Below are positions 54,590 through 64,000 of a stretch of DNA of 64,000 nucleotides, piece by piece. Below the pieces are notes generated by a model. That model searched no databases. It was not told where the DNA came from and was given only the letters and a program-made list of their open reading frames with translations. The stretch is from Hordeum vulgare subsp. vulgare (lineage: Eukaryota; Streptophyta; Magnoliopsida; Poales; Poaceae), in NCBI RefSeq assembly GCF_904849725.1, contig NC_058519.1, positions 579,260,676 through 579,324,675 on the forward strand, written 5' to 3'. Both the position numbers and the translations under genes were made by a program. Numbering within the stretch: the first letter of the stretch is position 1; the number at the start of each line of letters is the position of its first letter.

Positions 54590-54702
54590 ACAAATTAGAT
54601 GGATGCAATAGGCCAAGTTGAATTAGAGAAAAATACGATGTTGCAACACAACATCGTATTTTTCTCTAATTCAACTTGGTCTATAGAATCCATCTAATTT
54701 GT
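54590..54702. repeat. 113-bp near-perfect hairpin in CACTA element C
   Basis: The arms of about 54 nt start ACAAATTAGATGGAT on the left and end ATCCATCTAATTTGT on the right. Between them CCAAGTTGAATTAGAGAAAA and its exact complement run inward to a 5-nt loop CAACA. Only a short patch (about 8 nt) is mismatched. Size and shape resemble a small-RNA precursor or a foldback from a replication error. Confidence 0.88.
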
Positions 54703-54833
54703 ACTGTTATATGTCATATAACAACTCATCATTATCATATTAATCAACTCATCATCATTCAACGCCCAACAACTCATCATCATCTTAATCAACTCCTCAT
54801 CATGTAGTTATCACAAAGTTGAAACACTAATTA

Positions 54834-55290
54834 CTATTGTTCTCTCTTAGGTAAAAAAGCAAAATAAAGGGGAACTTCGAGATCTCCCCATTGAAGAAAA
54901 CAGATCAACCTATCTCCAACTTGTGGGATGCGCAAGTATTCCTCTTCAAGTGGTATCGTGGATGCTTGTATTGCTTTTCTCCATCCTTTGATTTTTTTGT
55001 GTTTCTTCACTTTGGGATATACTGTATTTACCACTGTACGTACATCACCTATGATTAGTTTTGCAAAATATTTGCGTTCATTGGTCACCATCACCGACGG
55101 GTTTTCTGTGTCGTGTGGGATGGACCCCCCACTTATCGCCTACACACGCAAGGTGACAGTTAAAAACTGTGTCATGGAAAGGGGTTAAAAACCATTTGTA
55201 TAGCATGATGATTCACCACTGTCCCTAAGCTTTTGTTTCTTGTACCTCGTCTGGTCATATTTATCGTTGTCAACGTCGTCGAATAGCACC
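54834..55290 (-). pseudogene. Fragment of an element C protein, unrecognised
   Basis: The minus-strand frame 54834-55094 has MVTNERKYFAKLIIGDVRTV, KGWRKAIQASTIPLEEEYLR and IPQVGDRLICFLQWGDLEVP, intact to its stop. Further upstream on the same strand are VLFDDVDNDKYDQTRYKKQ (about 55210-55290) and an acidic DNYDFFDDHSSDDDSHESD stretch (about 55790-55860), in separate frames with possible introns. These look like exons of a CACTA-borne gene. Its exact identity is open. Confidence 0.45.
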
Positions 55291-55441
55291 TATACATATA
55301 ATCAAAAAAATCATAACATTGGTGAATGAAATGTATAAATGATATCCCAAACAACATAGTAAAACAAAATTATTAACTAATGACTATGTACACATGAACT
55401 GATTATTGTCAAACAAACTAGGAAGTTTCAAGTAAGTACTA

Positions 55442-55485
55442 CTCCCTATATCACTAAATTAGTGATCTAAATGCTCTATCACAAA
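55442..55485. mobile_element. Possible degenerate Stowaway-like fragment
   Basis: ACTCCCTATATCACTAAATT followed by AGTGATCTAAATGCTC resembles the left part of a Stowaway-type MITE. No matching right end is visible. Confidence 0.3.
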
Positions 55486-55890
55486 AAACTTAGTGCAATA
55501 AAATTATAAGCACAATTAGTAATCCTAGACGGGTTATTAGCAAAATGATCATTTGTATAGATCAACCATTAAATCACTATAACCGTACATAGATTATTAG
55601 CATAATCATTTGTATAGATCTCACTTATCCACATCACTTATTATTTACCTATCAAACAATCAATAGGCACACTATAAGTATAACATAAACACCAGGTTTT
55701 CCATTGCAAAAAGGCAGAAACACAACTAATCAGAGATACCATATGATATAGTTAGCAAAATAGGGGGTCTAGTTGGTTCTCCATTTTCGTTGGAGTTGTT
55801 GCTGTCGGATTCGTGGGAGTCATCATCGCTGGAGTGGTCATCAAAGAAGTCGTAGTTGTCTTTATGACGCACCACCTCCTACTGGGAACG

Positions 55891-57018
55891 TGATACGTCT
55901 CCTATGTATCCATAATTTTTATTGTTCCATGCTATTATATTGTCATTCTAGGATGCTTTTCAGTCTTTTCCTTGGTGATTTATATTATTTTTGAGCAATA
56001 ACATGTTAACCCACTACAACGTGTGAGTTGTTGTTTTTTGCATGTTTTTGGCTTTTCAGGAATACTGTACCAAACGAAGTCCAAATACCCAGAAAGTTTT
56101 TGGTGATTTTTTCTAGGCAAAATAAGGACCCGAAAGCTTTAGAGGAAGATTAGAGGGCACACAGGCGCCCCCAAGGCCAACAGGGCACGCCAGGGGTGTG
56201 GTCGCGCCTTAATGGCTTGTGGCCACCTCCGAGCCCTCCATCCCTCGTTTCGTGGCTTATAAATTCTCTAATATCCCAAATCATGTGGACAACCACCTGA
56301 AACACTTTCGTTGACGCAAGCATCTATTCCGCTGTGTGCCCATCAAGAGCCCAATTCCGATACCATGTCGGAGAGGGATTGATCACGGAGGGCCTCTACA
56401 TCAACCTTGCTGCTCCCATGGTGATGTGTGAGTAGTTTACGGCAGACCTACGGATTCATAGTTAATACATATATGGCTATCTCTCCCTATGTTCTTCATT
56501 GCCATGATCACAACGATTCCTGCAGTGATCTATCTTATGTAATCACTTTTGTGTGGTGCATTCTGTGGGATCCGATGAATTGTTGGTTTATGTTAAAAAA
56601 ATCATGAATAATATTTGAATCTTTTATGAATTCTTATATGCATGATTGTGATAGCTTCGTAGTTCTCTCTGATCTATTGATTTTGTTGGACCAACTATAT
56701 TGATCTATCTTGAGTAGGAGAGGTTCGTTGTAGTGGATTCAATCTAGTAGTGCTCAATCCCACTAACAGAAAAGGACATGACATGTATTGTATTGCTGCC
56801 AATAAGGGTAAAACAATGGGGTTTATTCATATTAATTGTATTACTTTATCTACATTATGTAATCATCCTCCAAGTTTTACTCTGTCTTCACTTAATACTC
56901 TAGATGCATGTTGGATAGGAGTCAATGGATGGACAAATAGTAGTAGATGTAGGCATGGGTTAGTCTACTTGTTCATGGATGTGATGCCTATATGTAATGA
57001 TCATTTCCATGAATAAAT
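55891..57018 (+). mobile_element. Gypsy LTR, same family as 4193, interrupted and unfinished
   Basis: It starts TGATACGTCTCCTATG and parallels 4193-5151, 26217-26310 and part of 27099-27200. That parallel is the evidence that the left copy is one interrupted LTR. The Angela-type LTR at 57019 cuts it after AATAAAT. Its last 400-500 bp and second TSD copy (left flank GAACG, 55886-55890) should lie beyond the right edge. Confidence 0.85.
56157..56263 (+). promoter_or_regulatory. GC palindrome and TATA box of the 55891 LTR
   Basis: CACACAGGCGCCCCCAAGGCC faces GGCTTGTGGCCACC (ending 56226) around a CACGCCAGGGGTGTGG core. GGCTTATAAATTC follows with TTATAAA at about 56257, 30 bp on. The spacing is like that of the sister LTR at 4466-4560. 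Confidence 0.6.
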
Positions 57019-58638
57019 TGATGGGGAACGTTGCATGGGAAACAAAAAATTTCCTACGCACACGAAGACTTATCATGGTGATGTTCATCTACGAGAGGGA
57101 GATCGGATCCACATACACTTGTAGACCGCTAAGCGGGAAGCGTTAAGAAACTCGGTTGCTGTAGTGGTACAGCTTCGTGATTCAAATCACCGTCATCCCA
57201 CGATCCGTCCTGATCTAGCACCGAACAGACGACACCTCCGCGTTCAGCACACATACAGCTCGATGACGACTCTGCCTTCTTGATCCAGCAAGAGAGACGG
57301 GGAAGTAGATGAGTTCTTCGGCAGAGTGACGACTTCCCGGTGATGGTGATGATCTATTCCTGCAGGGCTCCACCTGAGCTCCGCAGAAATCTAATCTAGA
57401 GGAAGAACTACGTGGTATAGGTTTGAGTTGCATGTGGCAAAGTTGTGTCTCAAAAGCCCTAAAACCACCAATATATATAGGAGGAGGGGAGGGGCTAGCC
57501 TTGGGGCTCAAGAGAGCCCCAAGGGTGTCGGCCGAGAGGAGGAGGTGGACTCCCACCCCAATTAGGTTTGGGGGAAGGAGTCCACTCCTTCCTTCCCACC
57601 TCCCTCTTTCCTTGTTTTTTTCTTTTCCTTTGGTTTTTTCTTCTTGTGGCACCATAGCCCACTTGGGTTGGCCTCACCAGCACACTAAGGGCTGATGCGC
57701 CACCCTAGTGCTATTGGGCTCACTCCCGGGTGGGTAGGCCCCTCCCGGTGAATACTCGGAACCCATTTGTCACTCCCGATACACTGCCAGTAATGCCCAA
57801 AATCTTTCCGGTAACCAAATGAAACCATCCTATCTATCAATCTTTGTTTCTGGACCATTCCGGAAACTCTCGTGACGTCCGTGATCTCATCCGGGACTCC
57901 GAACAACCTACGGTAACCAACACATATAACTCAACTATACTAAAACGTCAGCGAACCTTAAGTGTGCAGACCCTGCGGGTTCGAGAACTATGCAGACATG
58001 ACCCAAGGCCCTCCCCAGTCAATATCCAATAGAAGGACCTGGATGTCCATATTGTATCCTACATATTCTACGAAGATCTTATCGGTTGAACCTCTGTGCC
58101 AAGGATTCATATAATCCCGTCTAACATTACCTTTGTCCTTCGGTATGTTACTTGCCCGAGATTTGATCGTTGGTATCTCCATACCTAATTCAATATCGTT
58201 ACCGGCAAGTCTCTTTACTCATTCCGTAATACAAGATCCCGTGACTTACTCTTGAGTCACATTGCTTGCAAGGCTTATATGTGATGTTGTATTACCGAGT
58301 GGGCCCCGAGATACCTCTCCGTCACACGGAGTGACAAATCCGAGTCTTGATCCATGCTAACTCAACAGACACCTTCAGAGATACCTGTAGAGCACCTTTA
58401 TAGTCACGCAGTAATGTTGTGACGTTTGATACACACAAGGTATTCCTTCGGTGTCAATGAGTTACATGATCTCATGGTCATAGGAATGAATACTTGACAC
58501 GCAGAAAACAATAGCAACAAAATGATACGATCACATGCTACGTTTATAATTTTGGGTCTTCCCAATCACATCATTCTCCTAATTATGTGATCCAGTTATC
58601 AAGTTACAACACTTGCATATGGTCAGAAAACCTTAACT
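57019..58638 (-). mobile_element. Angela-type copia LTR, interrupted
   Basis: TGATGGGGAACGTTGCATGG at 57019 is the family's 3' LTR end read on the other strand. The rest matches the LTRs at 5152 and 24426 (CATCTACGAGAGGGAGATCGG; GCAGACCCTGCGGGTTCGAG; ATTACCGAGTGGGCC). The match stops after AACCTTAAC at 58638, where the next element begins; the remaining 170-220 bp should resume past the right edge. Solo LTR and complete element cannot be told apart. The left TSD candidate is TAAAT. Confidence 0.88.
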
Positions 58639-59689
58639 GTCGTGGGTATAAGTCGGACAGTAGATGTGTAGGGTACGAAAGGATGGGCAGAGCCTTAGCT
58701 ACGGCGAGGTTGTATGAGTTCAGGCCCCTCTACGGTGGAGGTAAAAGCCCTACGTCTTACTGCTCTTGGGAGCTTAGTGTCGAGTGGAATATAGGATTAC
58801 AGTAAATGCCAACCCTTGCACCAGTGGGGAAGGGCGGCTTATATAGAGTGCGCTGCTCTTCACAACGGCCCGGTGGACAGGGGTGGAGTAGTGGCGAATA
58901 AATGCCTACGTTACAGGTAACGTATGCCTTAAATGCTAAGAATGGTGTATGAAAACGTATGACCGTAGCCCTCCTGGGAGGTTACGATGTACAGAGTGGA
59001 ATTCAGTCGGTACGATAAATATGCTCCGAATGCTCGTCACCGACTGGATGATGGGGGGTCCTTAGTTCAGTCGGAACTATCTAAGGGCCTTGACCTGTAT
59101 GAAGGGTAGTCCTTGGGTAGGACCTATAGGGTAGACCTATGACCCTACCCTGGGACTATAACCCCATCATTAGTCCCTGGATGGATCGGGGTTGGAATGA
59201 CGAAGTGGTGCCTGGAGTACGGATCCGACTGGTATGGATGTGACTTTGGCGTTGTTTGCCTCGATCCATTTTATCTTTTTGACCAGTGATCCGAGTGAAT
59301 ATACCAGTGAAATGAACCGTCATGGACCGAGTGCTTCCGCGGAATCTTTCGATGTGACCGGTTAAATTGACAGCGGCGGATTTTCTAGGATCTTCAAATT
59401 TCGGTTGCCGCGCGCTCAGCAGGGATGTCGACATCGTCATCGAGTAGTTTCTGCCGCCTCGATAACCATGCCTTTATCTTCTCCACTAATATAGCAGCAG
59501 CCGGTCGGGGATAAGATTTCGGGGCCACCTGTTAGTGACCCAGTCGGAACCTTATTTAAGCCTCTCCGACGGGGGTTTCTTGTTGCGCTACCTTTGTTAC
59601 TCGCACTCGCCTCGCTTCTCCCGTAGCTCCCTGCGCGTTCCAAGCCTCCTCCTTCCTCTCCTCCTCTTCGGATCTGCTGCCCTCACCCT

Positions 59690-62600
59690 GACGAAGGGGC
59701 AGACGAGCAAGCTCGAGTCTCAGAAGAAGAAGAAGAAGAAGAAGAAGAAGAAGGCGGCTCCTGCTCAGCGGCGACAGCGAGCACTACCGGTGGGTTGGAT
59801 CCAGGGGGATTTCCTCCCCTCCACGGTGACGGCGGACGACCTGCTGGAGCTTGTGGAGCAAGGCATGATTGCCAACAATTCGTGGAGGCTGCCGGCGGAG
59901 GGCGAGATGGAGCCGGCGCCGCAGGAGGGAGAGCGCGTCTTGCTGCTCAGCCACGTGTACGGAGGCTTCTCCTTGCCTCCCCACCCCTTCTTTAGAGGTA
60001 TTATGAATCACTTCGGGGCGCAGCTCCATCATTTTCCTCCCAACGCGATAGCCCATCTCGCCGCATTCGTCACTCTGTGCGAGTGCTTTATTGGATGCCC
60101 CCCCATTGGAGGCTCTTTAAGTACATCTTCTCTGCTAGGTCTCATACTGTCAAAAAGCTTAGCCAGTCGGACAATAAAACCCATCTCCTCCAGCTCTGCC
60201 GGGGCTTATGTTTCCAAAAGAAAACAAAGAGTAGCTACCCCCCTCTCCAGCTGTCCGAGTCAGCTAGGAACTGGCAGTCAACCTGGTTATAATCCCAAGA
60301 CATAGCTTGTCCGAATGCCGCGACTGGGTTGCCGCCCTTTAGCCTAGACGGTCCGTCCCCTCCCACGCAGCTTGCTCTCTCAAAGTTGGAAAAGATCCAG
60401 ATCCAACCTCTGGTCGACGCGCTGATAGTTGTCGTCCGCAAGGGAGTCACCGGCACAGATTTCTGGAGACTTTTCTGGGTCGGCGCATCCAGCCGCTGCA
60501 AGCCCGACACCAAGCCATGTGGCACTACATGGGGCCCAAGGATTCCACTCGGACTCTTCCAGAGTGCGTGACCGGGGAGACCGTGAAAGCATGGGTCCAT
60601 GGCATTACAGGCGCATGTGACAACCCCCAAGGAGCCCGACGAGTGAGGCCTTCTGCGCCGACAATCCTCCTCCGAATGAGGTGAGTGCATCTTGTCGAGT
60701 TCCTTCAATATTCTTAGATCTATCGCTTTTCTTGTGTCGCCGCCTGGTGTCTGACGTTGTCGACTGTATTTTGTGCACGAGTGGACCAACTAGCACTCTC
60801 CCGTCTCGAACGGGAATCCCGCTGAGTAAGAGGAGGGCAGCCAGGAGGGCAGCATGGATAGCGCCGAGTACGTCTCCGACAGTGGGGAAACGGAGGAGGA
60901 GTCTGGAGAGGAGGAGGGCGAGGTTGGGGAGCAGAGCTCGCCACCTCCACCATCAGAGCCTCGAACTAAGCGTCGTCACGAACCCGTGGCTCCGTCGGCT
61001 CCTCCAGCAGCTCCGAGTGCTCCGCATGCTTCTCCCGTGGCGCCGAGTGCTCCGCTAGCTACTCCCGTGGCTCCGAGTGCTCGGAGCGTGAAGAGGACCA
61101 GGGACGCTGCTGCCGAGCCCACGGACCAACCGTCCAAGGTGGCCAAACCGAGTGGGTCCAAGCCTCGGAAAGCTTTGCCTCAGATGAGGATCGTTGTTCC
61201 AGTTGCCTCGGGGTAAGTGTCTTGTTCTCCCATCTTCTTTCAGTATTTGATTGAACTCATGCTTATCGGTCGAGTGGATTTTACTCGACAGAGCTGCTAC
61301 CTCCGCCACCTCTCTGCCGCGCCAGGACGATGATCCCATGGATACGGATAACGCTGCCACATTCCAGCAAGGTACGTTGTGACGACTCCGAGAGTTTGCA
61401 TTATTGTTTCGTGAGTGCTGCCTTTAATCTTGCCCTTTTTCTGTAACCTCATGTTGTTCAGTCGGGCTTCCTTCGGAGGTGATTCATCTAGAGGAGGACG
61501 ACCAAAGGGGATCAGGGCCAACTTTGGCGCCTGTCCTTGAGGTTGTTCCATCTGTTGCTGCTCCCACCACGGACGCGCCGCCGACCGAGACGATGCCGTC
61601 GAATGAGGCGGTGCCCCTCGCGGCGGAACCGACTGGAGCGGGACTTGGGATGCCCAAGGAGTCTTTTGTCGTGCCAGGTCCGTCGACCGTCGAGTACGAC
61701 GTCCGACACCTCCCGGAAGACCAAGTGGGAGCCGCCAAGGAGGCCATGGTGCAAGTGTAGTTGATGGTGGGTGATGCCAAGGGAGCATACGACTCCATCG
61801 CGCCTTTGTACAAGAGAAGCTTGGAGCTCCGGGACGATATCCGAGTAAGTGCGCTAGTAAGTGTTTACTTTCCTCTTGTAACCCACTAGGGGTTTAAGTG
61901 ATATACTCGGATACAGTAGGATTATTTTGAAGTGGGTTCACTTCGAGTGAACCCAGTGGGGGTAGTCCCCGAGACTTCTGTCGAGTGCTTGCACCGGCAG
62001 TTGTCTTTATATGCATTTTCAGTCATCTGAGCAGATCAGAGCTGGTCTTCCCGAATATTACCAGTGGGGGCACTCGGAGTGCATCCAGTGGATGTAGTCC
62101 CTGAGAGTAGTGTTACTCAGGTCGGGTAATAGTATTCTCGTAGATTTGTCTGTTTGTCATGTAGCTCAATAGGGCTTGCCTGTTCGAGCTTCATGCCACT
62201 GGGGTCACTCTTAGTGAACCCACTGGGTGTAGTTCCCGAGACCGCTGTCGAGTGCTTGCATCGGCAGGGGTCTGAAGAACTTTGAGCTTTGTTTTTTTTC
62301 CTTGTTGAATGTGTCTGAGCTTCCCTTTGCACTGATTTGGCAGAAGACTTGTGAAATGGGATCCGCGTACAATACTTTGGAGGTTGAAAAGGTTCAGCTT
62401 GCTGCGGAATTGGAGGCGGCTGTGAATGACTTGGCTGGTGTGAAGGGGGCTCTTGCTGACCGAGAGAAGTCTTTGGAGGAGTCCCGGGAGACCAACAAGG
62501 AATTGGTAGCTGAAATTGAGAAAATGGGCAAGCAAAGAACTGAACTAATGGGTCAGATGAAGGTGATGAACCGTTGATGCATTTCGCTGCTCGGTGGTAA

Positions 62601-63388
62601 GCTATGTCAATGACTGGGCAAGGAAGATGATTGCACTGCTCGGTGGTAAGCTATTTGCCGAGTGCTTCTTGACTTTGTAATTCATTCTGCGCTTACTTTT
62701 TGCTCTTCTTTTCTTTGTAGATTTTTGTCTCGACGCTGAGGCTGAAGCAGCCGACATGGAACGGTCGGTTGTTCCGAACGTTCCACTCGGCGACGAAGCC
62801 AATCGAGACATGCTCCGAGCACATATTCGCCTTGGCAGAGTGGGGCCTTTCATCGGCCGTCTGAGAGAAGTCATCGGCCGGATCGACAAGGAGTTGTGGC
62901 CCGAAGACGATTCCCAGCAAGAAATAGAAGGGTTGATGACTCGACTGGAGGACGTCCCGAACAGAGTGCGGGCATGGAAGAAGTCTGCCGCTCATTGTGG
63001 TGCGGACGTGGCGCTATCGCTGGTCCGAGTGCACTACAAGGAAGCTCGCGAAGAAAAGCTGAAGGCGTTGCAGGTCTCCAACACCAAGAAGCTTCGGTTC
63101 GAAGATTTCATGGAGACCTTCCTCAAGACAGCCACTCGTATCGCGGACGGGATCGACCTTGAGACCTTTGCGGAGCCTGCCAGTCCCGGTGCCAGTCCTG
63201 ATGACGCTTCAAAAACTTTACCTCGGTATGCCGAGTGGTATCTGTATCAAACCTGGGCCACTGCTGTTGGCCGTCATATTCGTGGTTCGGTGTGGATAAG
63301 CTTGATCCACACCGAGCCGACTATCGTAGATCCAACTTTGAATTCGAATCGAATATTTTGCTCTTCTTTCGCCAAGTTTATTTTCTGA
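59690..63388 (+). pseudogene. Multi-exon gene with Transposase_28-like domain, frameshifted
   Basis: Exon 1 (to 60680) has a poly-Lys run, then GWIQGDFLPSTVTADDLLEL, SHVYGGFSLPPHPFFRGIMN and FGAQLHHFPPNAIAHLAAFV, the 'putative gypsy type transposon' domain. It shifts frame near 60085 (PPHWRLFKYIFSARSHTVKK) and again near 60480 (ECVTGETVKAWVHGITGACD). Likely later exons: 60782-61212 (acidic start, then Ala/Pro/Ser repeats), 61292-61371, 61462-61844 (with a TAG at 61758-61760), 62344-62562 (coiled coil, EKVQLAAELEAAVNDLAG), and 62721-63388 (KKSAAHCGADVALSLVRVHY; FMETFLKTATRIADGIDLET). Introns have GT..AG ends. The role is unknown; it is probably gag-like. Confidence 0.72.
61845..62343 (+). repeat. 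Intron with repeated CGAGTG-type motifs
   Basis: AGTGAACCCAGTGGGGGTAG..CCGAGACTTCTGTCGAGTGC near 61946 recurs as AGTGAACCCACTGGGTGTAG..CCGAGACCGCTGTCGAGTGC near 62212. TGGGTTCACTTCGAGTGAACCC at 61935 is a perfect small palindrome. The CGAGTGC motif is shared with the terminal 171-bp repeat. Confidence 0.6.
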
Positions 63389-63439
63389 CACGATTTTGGC
63401 TCGTAGTTTTTGTTTGGTGTTTCTTGGTGAAGCCAATGG

Positions 63440-64000
63440 CAAACATGCGGAGCATGTAATTGTCAGTTGTCTTCACATCCACATGAGCCTCAATGAGGGT
63501 CTCCTAAGTCTCCGAGTGGATCTCGAGGATACACTCCAAGGAAGCTTTTTACTTAGGCGATTCTGAATCGCAGCTAAGTCCCCGAGTGCGGCATCTCGTG
63601 CGCACTCGGAGTGAGTTGATACTCATGTAGTTGTCAGTTGTCTTCACATCCACATGAGCCTCAATGAGGGTCTGCTAAGCCTCCGAGTGGATCTCGAGGA
63701 TACACTCGAAGGAAGCTTTTTACTTAGGCAATTCTGGATCGCAGCTAAGTCCCCGAGTGCGGCATCTCGTGCGCACTCGGAGTGAGTTGATACTCATGTA
63801 GTTGTCAGTTGTCTTCACATCCACATGAACCTCAATGAGGGTCTGCTAAGCCTCTGAGTGGATCTCGAGGATACACTCGAAGGAAGCTTTTTACATAGGG
63901 GATTCTAGATTGCAGCTAAGTCTCCGAGTGCGGCTTTTAGTGCGCACTCGGAGCAAGTTTTGTACTTAGGCGATTCTGAATCGCAGCTAAGTCCCCGAGT
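63440..64000 (+). repeat. 171-bp tandem repeat at the right edge
   Basis: TGTCAGTTGTCTTCACATCC recurs at 63461, 63632 and 63803, exactly 171 bp apart. Each unit carries CTCAATGAGGGTCT, GTGGATCTCGAGGATACACT, GAAGCTTTTTACTTAGGCGA and CCGAGTGCGGCATCTCGTGC. At least three full units and a partial fourth are present and the array may go on. It lies downstream of the element's gene, so it is probably part of the element. Confidence 0.88.

Larger units (their letters stand above)
54269..55890 (-). mobile_element. CACTA-type element C, partial
   Basis: It opens CACTAGTAGAAAACAAG, a CACTA terminus distinct from elements A and B. Subterminal repeats built on TTTAGTCCCGGTTGG and CAACCGGGACTAA follow (54290-54470). 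No matching right end occurs before the LTR at 55891, so the rest should lie beyond the right edge. Coding fragments are on the minus strand. It holds a long perfect-looking hairpin at 54590-54702. Confidence 0.75.
58639..64000 (+). mobile_element. Gypsy element with the 'putative gypsy type transposon' domain, partial
   Basis: It opens TGTCGTGGGTATAAGTCGG exactly where the Angela-type LTR is interrupted. The first 0.9-1.0 kb has LTR character, ending in a promoter-like AACCTTATTTAAGCCTC (59549-59566). A multi-exon gene follows (59690-63388), then tandem repeats to the window end. No RT or integrase appears in 5.4 kb; they may lie further right, or the element may be non-autonomous. The LTR end and the PBS could not be located with confidence. 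Confidence 0.78.

Noticed and set aside
63440..64000. Centromeric satellite, suggested by the 171-bp unit length
   Set aside because: The unit shares motifs with the retroelement beside it and only about three units are seen. The length match to animal alpha satellite is a coincidence.

Overview
This is a gene-poor, transposon-saturated block of a large grass nuclear genome. Copia LTRs of the Angela/BARE/WIS type, gypsy LTRs opening TGATACGTC(T/C)C, large CACTA elements with TTTGCCGTC subterminal repeats and a Stowaway MITE all point to Triticeae (wheat, Aegilops, barley or a relative). I found no intact host gene, tRNA, rRNA or CRISPR array. Nearly everything can be parsed as nested insertions, many delimited by target-site duplications (TSDs). 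Family names are from recognition, not from a search.

Left part (1-4187): a minus-strand gypsy LTR runs in from the left edge (1-1165). It sits in the 3' half of CACTA element A (1166-3951). A short unassigned stretch follows.

Left nest (4188-27593), four levels deep. A solo gypsy LTR (4193-27588, TSD ACGTG/ACATG) is split by a minus-strand Angela-type copia element (5152-26216, TSD GTTTA/GTCTA). The copia RT region is split by another solo gypsy LTR (7857-18721, TSD GTCCT). That LTR holds a non-autonomous gypsy-like element with very long LTRs (8765-18061, TSD CTAGG). A third solo LTR (22408-23781, TSD CGCCG) lies in the copia leader. A probable hAT-like element (26311-27090) lies in the outermost solo LTR.

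Middle (27594-30889): an AT-rich island without recognised coding capacity. It has local tandem duplications, a repeated foldback, broken gene-like openings and a Stowaway MITE.

Athila-like gypsy element (30890-53392, exact TSD GCGGT): LTRs, PBS, gag, protease, RT, RNase H and integrase, plus a 128-residue extra frame behind what looks like its own internal promoter. A CACTA element (35330-47703, TSD CAA) is inserted precisely between the RT and RNase H coding parts. It carries a broken TNP2-type transposase gene, a second multi-exon gene and a 2.9 kb intron made of purine/pyrimidine hairpin repeats.

Right nest (54269-64000), whose outer ends all lie beyond the window: a third CACTA-type element, a gypsy LTR at 55891, an Angela-type LTR at 57019 and a gypsy element with the 'putative gypsy type transposon' domain at 58639. 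The window ends in a 171-bp tandem repeat.

The genes are parts of mobile elements, mostly broken by frameshifts and by stops of the C-to-T/G-to-A type. The observation I rate highest is a GC-rich palindrome lying next to a TATA-like box in copies of four LTR families. It recurs inside the Athila-like element, upstream of a TATATATA box and the extra frame.
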